From Sulfurivermis sp040755915 (GTDB lineage Bacteria; Pseudomonadota; Gammaproteobacteria; Thiohalomonadales; Thiohalomonadaceae), in contig JBFLWM010000033.1 in assembly GCA_040755915.1 (NCBI GenBank), forward strand, positions 1-64,000: a stretch of DNA of 64,000 nt, read 5' to 3'. The position numbers and the translations under genes are program-made. This document shows positions 51,786 to 59,641 of this stretch, piece by piece. The first letter of the stretch is position 1, and the number at the start of each line of letters is the position of its first letter. The notes under the pieces were generated by a model. That model ran no database searches, was not told the origin of the DNA, and worked only from the letters and a program-made list of their open reading frames with translations.

Positions 51786-52943
51786 ATGTTTCGTTTTTCC
51801 GCCCCGCCGCCGCTCAGTCTTTACGTGCATGTGCCCTGGTGTGTGCGCAAATGCCCCTATTGCGATTTCAATTCCCACGAGTTGAAGGGTGATATCCCGG
51901 AAGCGGCCTACGTCGATGCGCTGCTGGGGGATCTCGAACAGGATTTGCCGGCGGTGTGGGGGCGGCCGGTGTCCAGCGTGTTTATCGGCGGCGGTACGCC
52001 CAGCCTGTTGTCGCCGGAGGCATTGGACCGCCTGCTGTCCGGTTTGCGCGCGCGCCTGAAGCTGGTGCCCGACGCGGAGATTACCCTGGAGGCCAATCCG
52101 GGCACGGTGGAGGCGGGTCGCTTCGAGGAGTTCCACGCCGCCGGCATCAACCGCCTGTCCATCGGTGTGCAGAGTTTTGATGATGACGCACTGCAGCGTC
52201 TCGGTCGCATCCATGGCCGGCGCGAGGCGCTGCGCGCGGCGGAGGCCGCTCACCACGCCGGTTTTGACAATTTCAATCTGGACCTGATGTTCGGTCTGCC
52301 TGCGCAGTCGCTGGCGCGTGGCATTGATGACATTGCCACGGCACTGGCGCTGGAGCCGACGCACATCTCCTACTATCAGCTCACGCTGGAGCCCAACACC
52401 GCCTTCCATCACCGTCCGCCCGCGCTGCCGCCGGAAGAGGAGATCGAGGCCATCCAGCGCCAGGGTCAGGCGCGTCTGGCCGCTGCCGGCTATGCTCAGT
52501 ACGAGGTATCCGCCTATGCGCGTGCCGGGCGACAGTGCCGTCACAACCTCAACTACTGGCACTTCGGCGACTATCTCGGTATTGGTGCCGGCGCCCATGC
52601 CAAGATCACCCATGCGCCGGAAGGGCGCATCGAACGCTTGTGGAAGAAGCGCCACCCGCGTGATTACCTGGCGGCCGCAGACAAGGTGGATGGACGTGCG
52701 ACCTTGCGCCGCAGCGACGCGGCGTTCGAATTCATGATGAATGCGCTGCGTCTGGTGGAGGGTTTCGACACCGGGTTGTTTGGCCAGCGTACCGGCCTGG
52801 CCATCAGCGTGGTGACGCCTGCCCTGCAGGAGGCGGAGCGGCGCGGGTTGATCGAGTGGGATGCCAAACGCGTGCGGCCGACCGGGCGGGGCCGCGATTT
52901 TCTCAACGACCTGATCGAGCTGTTTCTGGACGGCGATGACTGA
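51786..52943 (+). CDS. hemW: Radical SAM haem chaperone HemW
   Basis: The 385-aa protein has the HemW motif CVRKCPYCDFNSH (CxxxCxxC at about residues 21-28), GGGTPSLLSPEALDRLL and the HemN_C domain at the end. HemW binds haem and inserts it into respiratory proteins; it lacks the extra N-terminal Cys features of the oxygen-independent coproporphyrinogen oxidase HemN. The ATG at 51786 follows GGTTATTG without a strong ribosome site. The rof-like gene overlaps its end by eight bases. Confidence 0.94.
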   Translation: MFRFSAPPPLSLYVHVPWCVRKCPYCDFNSHELKGDIPEAAYVDALLGDLEQDLPAVWGRPVSSVFIGGGTPSLLSPEALDRLLSGLRARLKLVPDAEITLEANPGTVEAGRFEEFHAAGINRLSIGVQSFDDDALQRLGRIHGRREALRAAEAAHHAGFDNFNLDLMFGLPAQSLARGIDDIATALALEPTHISYYQLTLEPNTAFHHRPPALPPEEEIEAIQRQGQARLAAAGYAQYEVSAYARAGRQCRHNLNYWHFGDYLGIGAGAHAKITHAPEGRIERLWKKRHPRDYLAAADKVDGRATLRRSDAAFEFMMNALRLVEGFDTGLFGQRTGLAISVVTPALQEAERRGLIEWDAKRVRPTGRGRDFLNDLIELFLDGDD

Positions 52944-53193
52944 CGACAACGATTATCAGCCCATCGAGTGCGGCCTGTACTCGGAATACGAACTGGCCAT
53001 CATGCGGCGCCAGCGCTGGCGCATGCACTGGCGCGACGAAACGGGTACCGATCACCTCGAGACGCTGCGTCCCACCGATCTGCAGACGCGCAACGGCCAG
53101 GAGTTCATGTCCGCGGTGACCGATGGCGGTGACGGGCGTTGCATCCGTCTGGATCGCATCATCAGGATCGAAAAACTGGAAGGAGCGAAGTGA
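52936..53193 (+). CDS. Rho-binding antiterminator (Rof/YaeO-like)
   Basis: The 85-aa protein matches Rof by its start, NDYQPIECGLYSEYELAIM, an OB/Sm-like small barrel that binds Rho and inhibits termination. The remainder has the TLRPTDLQTRNGQEFM and CIRLDRIIRIEKLEG strands. The gene overlaps hemW by eight bases and its stop overlaps the next ATG, so three genes are coupled. Confidence 0.85.
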   Translation: MTDDNDYQPIECGLYSEYELAIMRRQRWRMHWRDETGTDHLETLRPTDLQTRNGQEFMSAVTDGGDGRCIRLDRIIRIEKLEGAK

Positions 53194-53399
53194 TGGGCGG
53201 CGGTGAACTGCTTTCCCTGTTGATCAACATCGGTGTGGGCGCCTACTTCGCCTGGTATTACCCGCGCAGCGTGCGCGGCAAGCTGGATCGCATGCCGCCG
53301 GTCTTCACCGTGCTGAACCGGGTGTTGCCGGTGCTGGGCTACCTGCTGATGGTGGGGTCGGTGGTATATGCCCTGCTGCGCGTCAGTGACGTGCTGTAA
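53193..53399 (+). CDS. Small two-helix membrane protein
   Basis: The 68-aa protein MGGGELLSLLINIGVGAY... has two hydrophobic helices (about residues 5-22 and 43-63) joined by PRSVRGKLDRMPPVF. No family is recognised. The start ATG overlaps the stop of the rof-like gene (TGATG); AAGGAGCGAAG before it is a strong ribosome site. Confidence 0.72.
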   Translation: MGGGELLSLLINIGVGAYFAWYYPRSVRGKLDRMPPVFTVLNRVLPVLGYLLMVGSVVYALLRVSDVL

Positions 53400-53474
53400 T
53401 TCCCCAACCCTGTCGGCCGGGCGAGTGCAGGGGGGCGTGGTGCGCTCCCCGCAACAATTCCGGCACTACCCGCC

Positions 53475-53789
53475 TCAATCCATGTAGCTGATGGCCTCGG
53501 CGCCGGGGTCCGGCAGGCCGGCAATGCGCCAGGCCTCGCGTGCGCCGTGGAACAGCCGTTCCACGCAGTGCTGATCCAGTTCGCTGTTCAGGCAGGCCAG
53601 ATGCATCGGCGGCGGCGCGCCGTACTGCACGAAGTGTTCGCGCAAATAGCGGATCACGCGCCAGTGCTCATCCCGCAGGCGGCCGATGCCGTCTGCCACG
53701 GCCAGGTTTTGCGCCATCTGTTCGGTCCAGCGCCCGCTGTCACACTCCATCCCGGGGCGCGGGATTCTCAGTTCGTGTTCGGTGGTCAT
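53475..53789 (-). CDS. DsrC/TusE-like protein lacking the catalytic cysteines
   Basis: A 104-aa protein with the DsrC/TusE core LRDEHWRVIRYLREHF and the terminal HGAREAWRIAGLPDPG. In active DsrC, two C-terminal Cys lie in QAC and the penultimate position. Here the first is Trp (EAW) and the second is replaced by the different end AEAISYMD. Cys at 16, 66 and 75 are elsewhere. It is therefore not a normal sulfur carrier and may be a regulatory relative. GGGAGG lies before the ATG. Its gene precedes the HD-GYP gene. Confidence 0.88.
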   Translation of the reverse strand: MTTEHELRIPRPGMECDSGRWTEQMAQNLAVADGIGRLRDEHWRVIRYLREHFVQYGAPPPMHLACLNSELDQHCVERLFHGAREAWRIAGLPDPGAEAISYMD

Positions 53790-53869
53790 GACACACCTCC
53801 CCTGCGCTGCGCGCCTAGTAACTGACTACTGTGGTCAAGTATAGTCGGTCCCCGCCGTACGCAAGGGGA

Positions 53870-55186
53870 TCACCAGCTCAGGCCGGTGGCAGGCACAAAC
53901 GGGTAGGTGGCGATATCGCGGGGCTGCGCGTCCGTGGCGCGTTCGACGGAGTCGCGGAACTGCAGGTACTCCTGCAGGGCCTCCTCCTGGGCCTGGGTGC
54001 GGTAGGCGTCGATGCTGTCGAAGTTGGCCAGCAGGGTATCCACCACCTTGCGGTCGAGGACGTTGCGCTGGGTCAGTTCGACCAGTTTTTCGCGCACTGC
54101 GGTCTTGTGCAGGGCAAAGCGGTAGGGACGGGTTTCCAGCAGGGCGGTGAACACGTCGGCAGCAGCGATGATGCGGGCACCGAGCGGGATGGTCGGTGCG
54201 ATGCAGCGGCCGGGATAGCCGTTGCCGTCGAGCCGCTCGTGATGCATCGCCGCCCAGTTGCGGATTTCCTCCATGCCCTGCAGGGGTTCCAGGATGCGGT
54301 AGGTGTAGTAGGCATGGGACTTGATGATGCGGAACTCGCTGCTGGTGAGGGTGCTGTTCTTTTCCAGGATATCGGCGGGGATCGCCAGTTTGCCGATGTC
54401 GTGCAGGTAGCCTGCGACCTTGACTTTCTGGCACTCGGCCTCGGAAAAGCCCATCAGGTTGGCGAGCACCGAGGCCACCGTGGCTACGCCGCTGGAATGG
54501 GTGGCGGTGAAGCGGCAGCGGAAGTCGATGATGTGGGCCAGCAGCTCGGCGAAGTCGAGCAGGTCGTCGTTTTCCAGCTCCACCGAGTAGTTGCGGCAGT
54601 TGGCCACCAGCACCTTTTCCAGGGTGGGGGAAACGACGTCGAGCCAGAAGCTCTCCCGCCAGGCCAGTTCCGTGAAGGCGTCGACCTGATCGGGATCGAA
54701 CAGGCTGCCGGCGTTGCGGGCGATGGTGGCGACGATGCGGTCGACCTGTTCCAGGATCGGCTGGTCCTTGTCGATCAGCACGTCGATGCGGTCGGCCAAG
54801 AATAGCAGTGTGGACTCCATCGGCACGTCATGGCCGCCGGCATATTCGGTGTGGTGGTGGCGGATGATGGTGGAGACGCCGGAGAAATAGCGGAACTTGT
54901 TCAGCAGCTGATAGCCGGCCTCGCAATGCTCCCGGGTGTCGGCCGATTCGTCGAAGGTCAGCAGCTGGGCACGCTCATGAATGGACAGGGCGCCGATGTC
55001 GTGCAGCAGCCCGGCGATGACCAAATCGTATTGCGTCTTTTGCGAGGCGCCCATCTCGCGCGCGATCTGGTTGGCGATGTAGGCCACGCGCTTGTGATGG
55101 TTGGCGATGCGGGTGTCGATGTGATCGACGGCGCTGGCGATGGAAACGACAAAATCCAGCAGATTGATGGAATGGGGGGTAAACAC
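53870..55186 (-). CDS. HD-GYP c-di-GMP phosphodiesterase with two HD domains
   Basis: The 438-aa soluble protein has an N-terminal HD-like domain (VAYIANQIAREMG, IAGLLHDIGALS, RHHHTEYAGG) and a C-terminal HD-GYP with VAGYLHDIGKLAIP and HHERLDGNGYPGR, which keeps the HD, HHE and GYP motifs. It should hydrolyse c-di-GMP to GMP. It starts at GTG 55186 behind AAGGAG, not at the more upstream TTG. It is divergent from the hemerythrin gene, with FNR boxes between them. Confidence 0.9.
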   Translation of the reverse strand: MFTPHSINLLDFVVSIASAVDHIDTRIANHHKRVAYIANQIAREMGASQKTQYDLVIAGLLHDIGALSIHERAQLLTFDESADTREHCEAGYQLLNKFRYFSGVSTIIRHHHTEYAGGHDVPMESTLLFLADRIDVLIDKDQPILEQVDRIVATIARNAGSLFDPDQVDAFTELAWRESFWLDVVSPTLEKVLVANCRNYSVELENDDLLDFAELLAHIIDFRCRFTATHSSGVATVASVLANLMGFSEAECQKVKVAGYLHDIGKLAIPADILEKNSTLTSSEFRIIKSHAYYTYRILEPLQGMEEIRNWAAMHHERLDGNGYPGRCIAPTIPLGARIIAAADVFTALLETRPYRFALHKTAVREKLVELTQRNVLDRKVVDTLLANFDSIDAYRTQAQEEALQEYLQFRDSVERATDAQPRDIATYPFVPATGLSW

Positions 55187-55350
55187 GCGACAACTCCTTG
55201 TCAATGCTCTGTCATGTCACGTTGGCACCACGGCATGGTCCGCAGGTTAGCAACGCCAAATGACAGCTACTGTCCTGGGGAAAGGATTATACGGAATTCA
55301 CTTATATAGTGAATCGCCGCCTATACTGGACCGGGTAAAAACCCAGCTCC

Positions 55351-55364
55351 TTGATACAGATCAA
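55351..55364 (+). promoter_or_regulatory. Perfect FNR box 1
   Basis: TTGATACAGATCAA matches TTGAT-N4-ATCAA exactly. It lies in the 300-base region between the divergent HD-GYP and hemerythrin genes, 136 bases before the hemerythrin ATG. Confidence 0.8.
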
Positions 55365-55423
55365 TGTGCCGGCAGACGGCTTGGTCCACCATTCGACATC
55401 AGCGGGGAGGCAAGGGTAATTAA

Positions 55424-55437
55424 TTGATATTTATCAA
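55424..55437 (+). promoter_or_regulatory. Perfect FNR box 2
   Basis: TTGATATTTATCAA matches the consensus and is embedded in a larger palindrome AATTGATATTTATCAATT. Its centre is 73 bp from box 1, about seven helical turns. The hemerythrin ATG is 49 bases downstream. Confidence 0.8.
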
Positions 55438-55486
55438 TTTTCCTTGTTTGCTTAATGCCCCGGGAGCTGCAGGGAGGAGAAAAGGG

Positions 55487-55945
55487 ATGTTCTATTTCGT
55501 ATGGGATTCCAGTCTGGAAACCGGTATCGACATCATCGATACCCAGCACCGCCAAATCGTCGACTACATCAACCGCCTGCACGACGCCATCGCAGAGAAC
55601 GACCGCGCGATCATTCATGAGGTGCTGGATCAGGTGGTCAATTACACCCTGACCCACTTCGCCTTCGAGGAAAAGATGATCGAGCGTGCGGGCTATCGCC
55701 ACTGCGAGGCCCACAAGGAAGTGCACCGGGTATTCACCGAGCGGGTGCAGCACTATCGCGTGCGTCTGGCCCACGGCGAGGATGTGGCCAAGAAGCTGCT
55801 GTCCGATCTGCGCATCTGGCTGACCAATCACATCAGGAACGAAGACCGCGACTTTGCGCCGGTGGTGCGGGAACATCTGCAGCGCGGCAGCGCCGAGGAC
55901 CAGGGTTGGCTGGCCAGGACCCTGAGCCGCATGTTCTCCCGCTAG
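55487..55945 (+). CDS. Bacteriohemerythrin (FNR-box associated)
   Basis: The 152-aa protein is a single hemerythrin domain. Diiron ligands are visible as DTQHRQIVDYINRL, HFAFEEKMIERAGY, CEAHKEVHRVF and NHIRNEDRDF. It binds oxygen reversibly, for sensing, transport or scavenging. AGGGAGGAG lies before the ATG at 55487. Two perfect FNR boxes upstream suggest induction or repression on oxygen limitation. There is no output domain. Confidence 0.92.
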   Translation: MFYFVWDSSLETGIDIIDTQHRQIVDYINRLHDAIAENDRAIIHEVLDQVVNYTLTHFAFEEKMIERAGYRHCEAHKEVHRVFTERVQHYRVRLAHGEDVAKKLLSDLRIWLTNHIRNEDRDFAPVVREHLQRGSAEDQGWLARTLSRMFSR

Positions 55946-56006
55946 GGGCCGGCGGAGCGGGGATCGATTTGCGGGCTGAGGCCCGTTCTGCAGGACTGCC
56001 GTTATC

Positions 56007-57014
56007 TCAGCCGTCATCCCGCATCAGCCGCGCCCGCAACTGGCCGCAGCCGCCGTCGATGTCCTGCCCGGCGGAGTTGCGCAGTTTGGTGAGCACGCCG
56101 TGGCGGTGCAGGTAGCTGGCCATCGCCGCGGTGTGCTCCGCCGTCGGACGGCGGTGGCCCATGCCCTCGTTGCTGTTGTAGGGAATCAGGTTCATCACCG
56201 CGTACTTCCCCCTGAGCAGGCGCACGATGCCTTCCATCTCCTCCGGCGTATCGTTGATGCCTTCGAGCAGGGTCCACTGGTACTGGACGGGGTAGCGCGT
56301 GGCGCGGGCGTAGCGCTCGCCTTCCTCCACCAGCTCGGCCGGATCGATGCGCGGTGCCTTGGGCAGCAGGCGGGCGCGCAATTCGGCATTGGTGGTGTGC
56401 AGCGACAGGGCCAGCGCCGGTTTCACCGTGCCCTGCGGCAGGCGTGCGAACACGCGCCGATCGCCCACGGTGGAAAACACCAGATTGTTGTAACCCACGG
56501 CGCCCAGGGTGCCGAGCAGTTCGATGGCCTCCAGCACGTTGTCCAGGTTGTGGGCCGGCTCGCCCATGCCCATGAACACCACCTTCTTCACCGGCCGCTG
56601 CCGCCGCGCCAGCGCCACCTGCGCCACGATCTCCGCGGCGCCCAGCTGCCGCAGCAGACCGTCGCGCCCGGTCATGCAGAATATGCAGCCCACGGCGCAG
56701 CCCACCTGGGTCGACACGCACACGCCGCCGCGCGGCAGCAGCACGCTTTCCACCGTCTGGCCGTCGCCCAGTTCCACCAGCAGGCGCACCGAGTCGTCGG
56801 CGCCGGGATGGGAGGAGCGCACCCGGGCCAAGTGTTCCAGTTCCGCGTGAATCTCCGGCAAGGCCCGGCGCAGCGTCAGCGGCATCACGTCTTCCACCGC
56901 CTGCCGTTTCGTGCCGAGCGGCAGCGCCTGCAGCCAGGCGCGCAGGAAGCGCGCCTCGTGGGCGGGCCTGGCGCCGTGATGGCGTAAAAGCTGGCGGAGA
57001 TCGTCGATACGCAT
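56007..57014 (-). CDS. Radical SAM 23S rRNA/tRNA methyltransferase, RlmN-like
   Basis: The 335-aa protein has the radical SAM cluster motif CAVGCIFCMTG (CxxxCxxC, about residues 105-112), GMGEPAHNLDNV and the C-terminal catalytic Cys in NSAGQDIDGGCGQL. RlmN uses two SAM to methylate adenosine C2 in 23S rRNA and tRNA. At 335 aa it is shorter than E. coli RlmN and probably a paralogue branch. The longer open frame upstream belongs to the divergent gene on the other strand. ATG 57014 follows CTCCCC, with no strong ribosome site. Confidence 0.86.
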   Translation of the reverse strand: MRIDDLRQLLRHHGARPAHEARFLRAWLQALPLGTKRQAVEDVMPLTLRRALPEIHAELEHLARVRSSHPGADDSVRLLVELGDGQTVESVLLPRGGVCVSTQVGCAVGCIFCMTGRDGLLRQLGAAEIVAQVALARRQRPVKKVVFMGMGEPAHNLDNVLEAIELLGTLGAVGYNNLVFSTVGDRRVFARLPQGTVKPALALSLHTTNAELRARLLPKAPRIDPAELVEEGERYARATRYPVQYQWTLLEGINDTPEEMEGIVRLLRGKYAVMNLIPYNSNEGMGHRRPTAEHTAAMASYLHRHGVLTKLRNSAGQDIDGGCGQLRARLMRDDG

Positions 57015-57094
57015 GGGGAGCGCATGATAGCCGGAAACCTCTGCGCGCTCCTTATCCACAGCGGGGGAGCCGGGAGGGCGCGTATAGTTAAGCC

Positions 57095-58300
57095 ATGGCA
57101 GACGACACCCCCCTCCTGCTGTTCGGCGCCTTCGACCGTCACAACTTCGGCGATCTGCTGTTCCCCCACATCGCCGCCGCCCTGTTGCCGGGGCGTCGGT
57201 TGATTCACGCCGGCCTCGCCGCGCGCGATTTGCGCCCGTACGGCGGTCATCAGACCCGGGCCATCGCGCCACTGGCGCTGGAGCTGCGCGACCGGCCGCT
57301 GCACATCCTGCACGTCGGCGGCGAACTGCTCGCCTGTGATGCCTGGCAGGCGGCCGTGATGCTGCAGACGCCGGAGCAGGCGCAGGAAATGATCGCCCGC
57401 TGCGAGCATGATCCCGCGCAGCGCCGCACCTGGGCCGCGCAGACTCTCGGTCTCGGTGACGAGGCGCCGTACTGCATCGCCCGTGAGCTGTTTCCTGCTG
57501 CGAAGCAGGTGAGTTATTGCGCGGTCGGCGGTGTGGACCTCGCGGCTCGTCCGGCTGAACTGCGCAGGGAAGTGCTGGCGAAGCTGCATGCGGCAGATGG
57601 CGTGGGCGTGCGCGACAAGGTGACACAATCCCATCTCGCGGCTGCGGGCATCGATGCCATGCTGCTGCCCGACCCGGCGGTGATGGTGCGGGAATTGTTC
57701 GACGCTGAAATCCAGCGGCATGCCCGCTACGGCGAAGCGGCGCAGGTGCGCGCCGCCTTTCCGCAGGGTTATCTCGCCGTGCAGCTGAGCGCCGACTTCG
57801 GTGACGATGCGACATTGGCCGCCATCGCGGCGCAACTCGACGCGATCGCCCGTGCCAGCGGATTCGCCATCGTCCTGTTTCGTGCCGGTGCCGCGCCCTG
57901 GCACGATGACCTCGCCTGTTACCGTCGCCTCGCCGCCTGTATGCACGCCCCCGCGATCTGGTTGTTCACTTCGCTGCACCTGTGGGATATCTGCGCCCTC
58001 ATCGCGCACAGCCGTGGCTATTGCGGCAGCAGTCTGCACGGCCGTATCGTCGCCATGGCCCATGGCCTGCCGCGCATCAATGTGCGGCAGCCGGCGCCGA
58101 CAGAAATCCCCGCCAAGCAGCAGGCTTATTGCGCCAGCTGGGAGCTGCCGGGTCTGCCCGTGCAGGTGGCGGCGGGAGAGATCGCCGCCGCCTGGCCTGC
58201 AGCATCTGCCGTGCCACAGGCCATGCTGCAACAACACGCGGCAGAAATGGCCCAGGAATATCGTGGTTGTTTCGCAGCGCTTGCCGCGGGCCTGGCGTGA
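57095..58300 (+). CDS. Polysaccharide pyruvyl transferase family protein
   Basis: The 401-aa protein shows the family opening LLLFGAFDRHNFGDLLFP and the C-terminal HSRGYCGSSLHGRIVAMAHGLP. The family adds ketal-linked pyruvate to exopolysaccharide sugars. It is not next to any glycosyltransferase or polymer-export gene here, so its substrate is unclear. No signal peptide; the fold is GT-B-like. It lies between the rlmN-like gene (divergent, 80 bases) and the RND efflux operon. Confidence 0.88.
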   Translation: MADDTPLLLFGAFDRHNFGDLLFPHIAAALLPGRRLIHAGLAARDLRPYGGHQTRAIAPLALELRDRPLHILHVGGELLACDAWQAAVMLQTPEQAQEMIARCEHDPAQRRTWAAQTLGLGDEAPYCIARELFPAAKQVSYCAVGGVDLAARPAELRREVLAKLHAADGVGVRDKVTQSHLAAAGIDAMLLPDPAVMVRELFDAEIQRHARYGEAAQVRAAFPQGYLAVQLSADFGDDATLAAIAAQLDAIARASGFAIVLFRAGAAPWHDDLACYRRLAACMHAPAIWLFTSLHLWDICALIAHSRGYCGSSLHGRIVAMAHGLPRINVRQPAPTEIPAKQQAYCASWELPGLPVQVAAGEIAAAWPAASAVPQAMLQQHAAEMAQEYRGCFAALAAGLA

Positions 58301-58327
58301 CGGCACAGACGCCACTTCCGTCGCCAC

Positions 58328-58343
58328 TTTAATCTCGGTTTAA
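58328..58343 (+). promoter_or_regulatory. Direct repeat before the RND efflux operon
   Basis: TTTAA occurs twice (58328-58332 and 58339-58343), 11 bp apart, one helical turn, in the AT-rich region upstream of the outer-membrane-factor gene. A CATACT (58355-58360) could be the -10. This is the pattern used by OmpR-family response regulators. Confidence 0.35.
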
Positions 58344-58393
58344 GTTTCATTCGCCATACTTCCCGCCACTGAAATTGTTGCGGGAAACCTGTC

Positions 58394-59641
58394 ATGCAAT
58401 TAACCCCTGTCGTGTTGGCACTGTGCCTGGTGCTGGCCGCCACCAGCGGCCAGGCTGCCGCGGATGAGACGCTTGCTGCGCCGCTGGTGGGCATCAGCGC
58501 CGAGCTGAACCTGAATGATGTCTACGTGGCGGCACTGGGCGGCGACCCGCGCAGCGGCATCGCCGAGGCATCCCGTCAGGAGGCTGCGGCGCTGGCGGCG
58601 CGCGCCGACAGTCTGCTGGCCGGTGCGCCGGCGCTGATCGTGAGGCACCAGACCGATCAGGCCGGCACCGACCGTGGCCTGCGCGAGTGGGAGGCGAATC
58701 TGGAGTTGCCGCTGTGGCGCTGGGGCCAGCGCTCGGCGAGCCGCAACCAGGCGCTGAGCACGGGTGAGCTGGCCGGCGCCCAGGGACAGGCGCTGCAGCT
58801 GGATGTGGCCGGCCGCGTGCGCGATGTGCTGTGGTCGCTGGCGCTGGCCGAAGAACAGCGTCATCTGGCCGAGCAGGCCTGGCACACCGCGCAGGCCCTG
58901 GAGCAGGACGTGCAGCGCCGGGTCGAGGCCGGGGATCTGGCCGAGGCCGATCTGCTGCTGGCGCGCGATGACACCCTGGCCAGGCAGGACGAATATCTGC
59001 TCGCCGTGAGCGAGGTACGCACGGCGGAGAAGCGTTATCTGTTGCTGTCCGGTCTGCCGCAGCGGCCGGCCGAGTTCAGCGAAGTGCAAAGCGCCCGTCG
59101 CCGCATCGAGGCGGATCACCCCTTGCTGCTGGAGGCGCAGCGCCGTGTCGAGCAGGCGCAGGCGGAACTGCAGCGCGCGCGCGCGTCAGGCAGCGACAAT
59201 CCCATGCTCATCGTGGGAACCCGGCGTGATCAGGAGCCGGTGACAGAGACCACCCACGACAGCATCGGCGTGTCGTTGCGCCTGCCCTTCGGCGGTGGCA
59301 GTCACGCCGGACCGGCCATTGCGGCGGCCAACAATCAGTTGGTGCAGGCGCAGAGCGAACAGCTGGCGCTGCAACGCGAACTCGAACTTGCCCTGCACGA
59401 TGCGCAGCAGGCGTTGACGACGCTGCGCAGCGAGCTGGAGCTGGCACAGCAGCAGCACCAGATGGCGCAGGAAAATCTGCGCATGGCGCGCCTGGCATTT
59501 GACCTCGGCGAAATCGATCTGGTGCAGCGCCTGCGCGTACAGACCCGTGCCTATGCCGCCGAACGAACCCTCAACGTGCGCAAGCTGCAATTGCAGCAGG
59601 CGACCGCCCGCTACAACCAGGTTGTTGGAGAAACGTTATGA
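58394..59641 (+). CDS. TolC-family outer-membrane factor of heavy-metal RND efflux (CzcC-like)
   Basis: The 415-aa protein has a signal peptide (MQLTPVVLALCLVLAATSGQ, no lipobox) and two repeats of long coiled helices with the short beta segments ANLELPLWRWGQR and SIGVSLRLPFGGG, the CzcC style. It forms the outer-membrane duct. Its stop overlaps the adaptor ATG (ATGA, 59638-59641). It opens an operon of four genes. Confidence 0.88.
   Translation: MQLTPVVLALCLVLAATSGQAAADETLAAPLVGISAELNLNDVYVAALGGDPRSGIAEASRQEAAALAARADSLLAGAPALIVRHQTDQAGTDRGLREWEANLELPLWRWGQRSASRNQALSTGELAGAQGQALQLDVAGRVRDVLWSLALAEEQRHLAEQAWHTAQALEQDVQRRVEAGDLAEADLLLARDDTLARQDEYLLAVSEVRTAEKRYLLLSGLPQRPAEFSEVQSARRRIEADHPLLLEAQRRVEQAQAELQRARASGSDNPMLIVGTRRDQEPVTETTHDSIGVSLRLPFGGGSHAGPAIAAANNQLVQAQSEQLALQRELELALHDAQQALTTLRSELELAQQQHQMAQENLRMARLAFDLGEIDLVQRLRVQTRAYAAERTLNVRKLQLQQATARYNQVVGETL

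Noticed and set aside
56007..57815. 602-aa version of the RlmN-like protein
   Set aside because: The extra N-terminus is low-complexity Arg/Pro antisense to the pyruvyl transferase; MRIDDL at 57014 matches the family start.
57095..58300. Exopolysaccharide locus
   Set aside because: A pyruvyl transferase alone is not a polysaccharide cluster; no glycosyltransferase, flippase or polymerase is adjacent.
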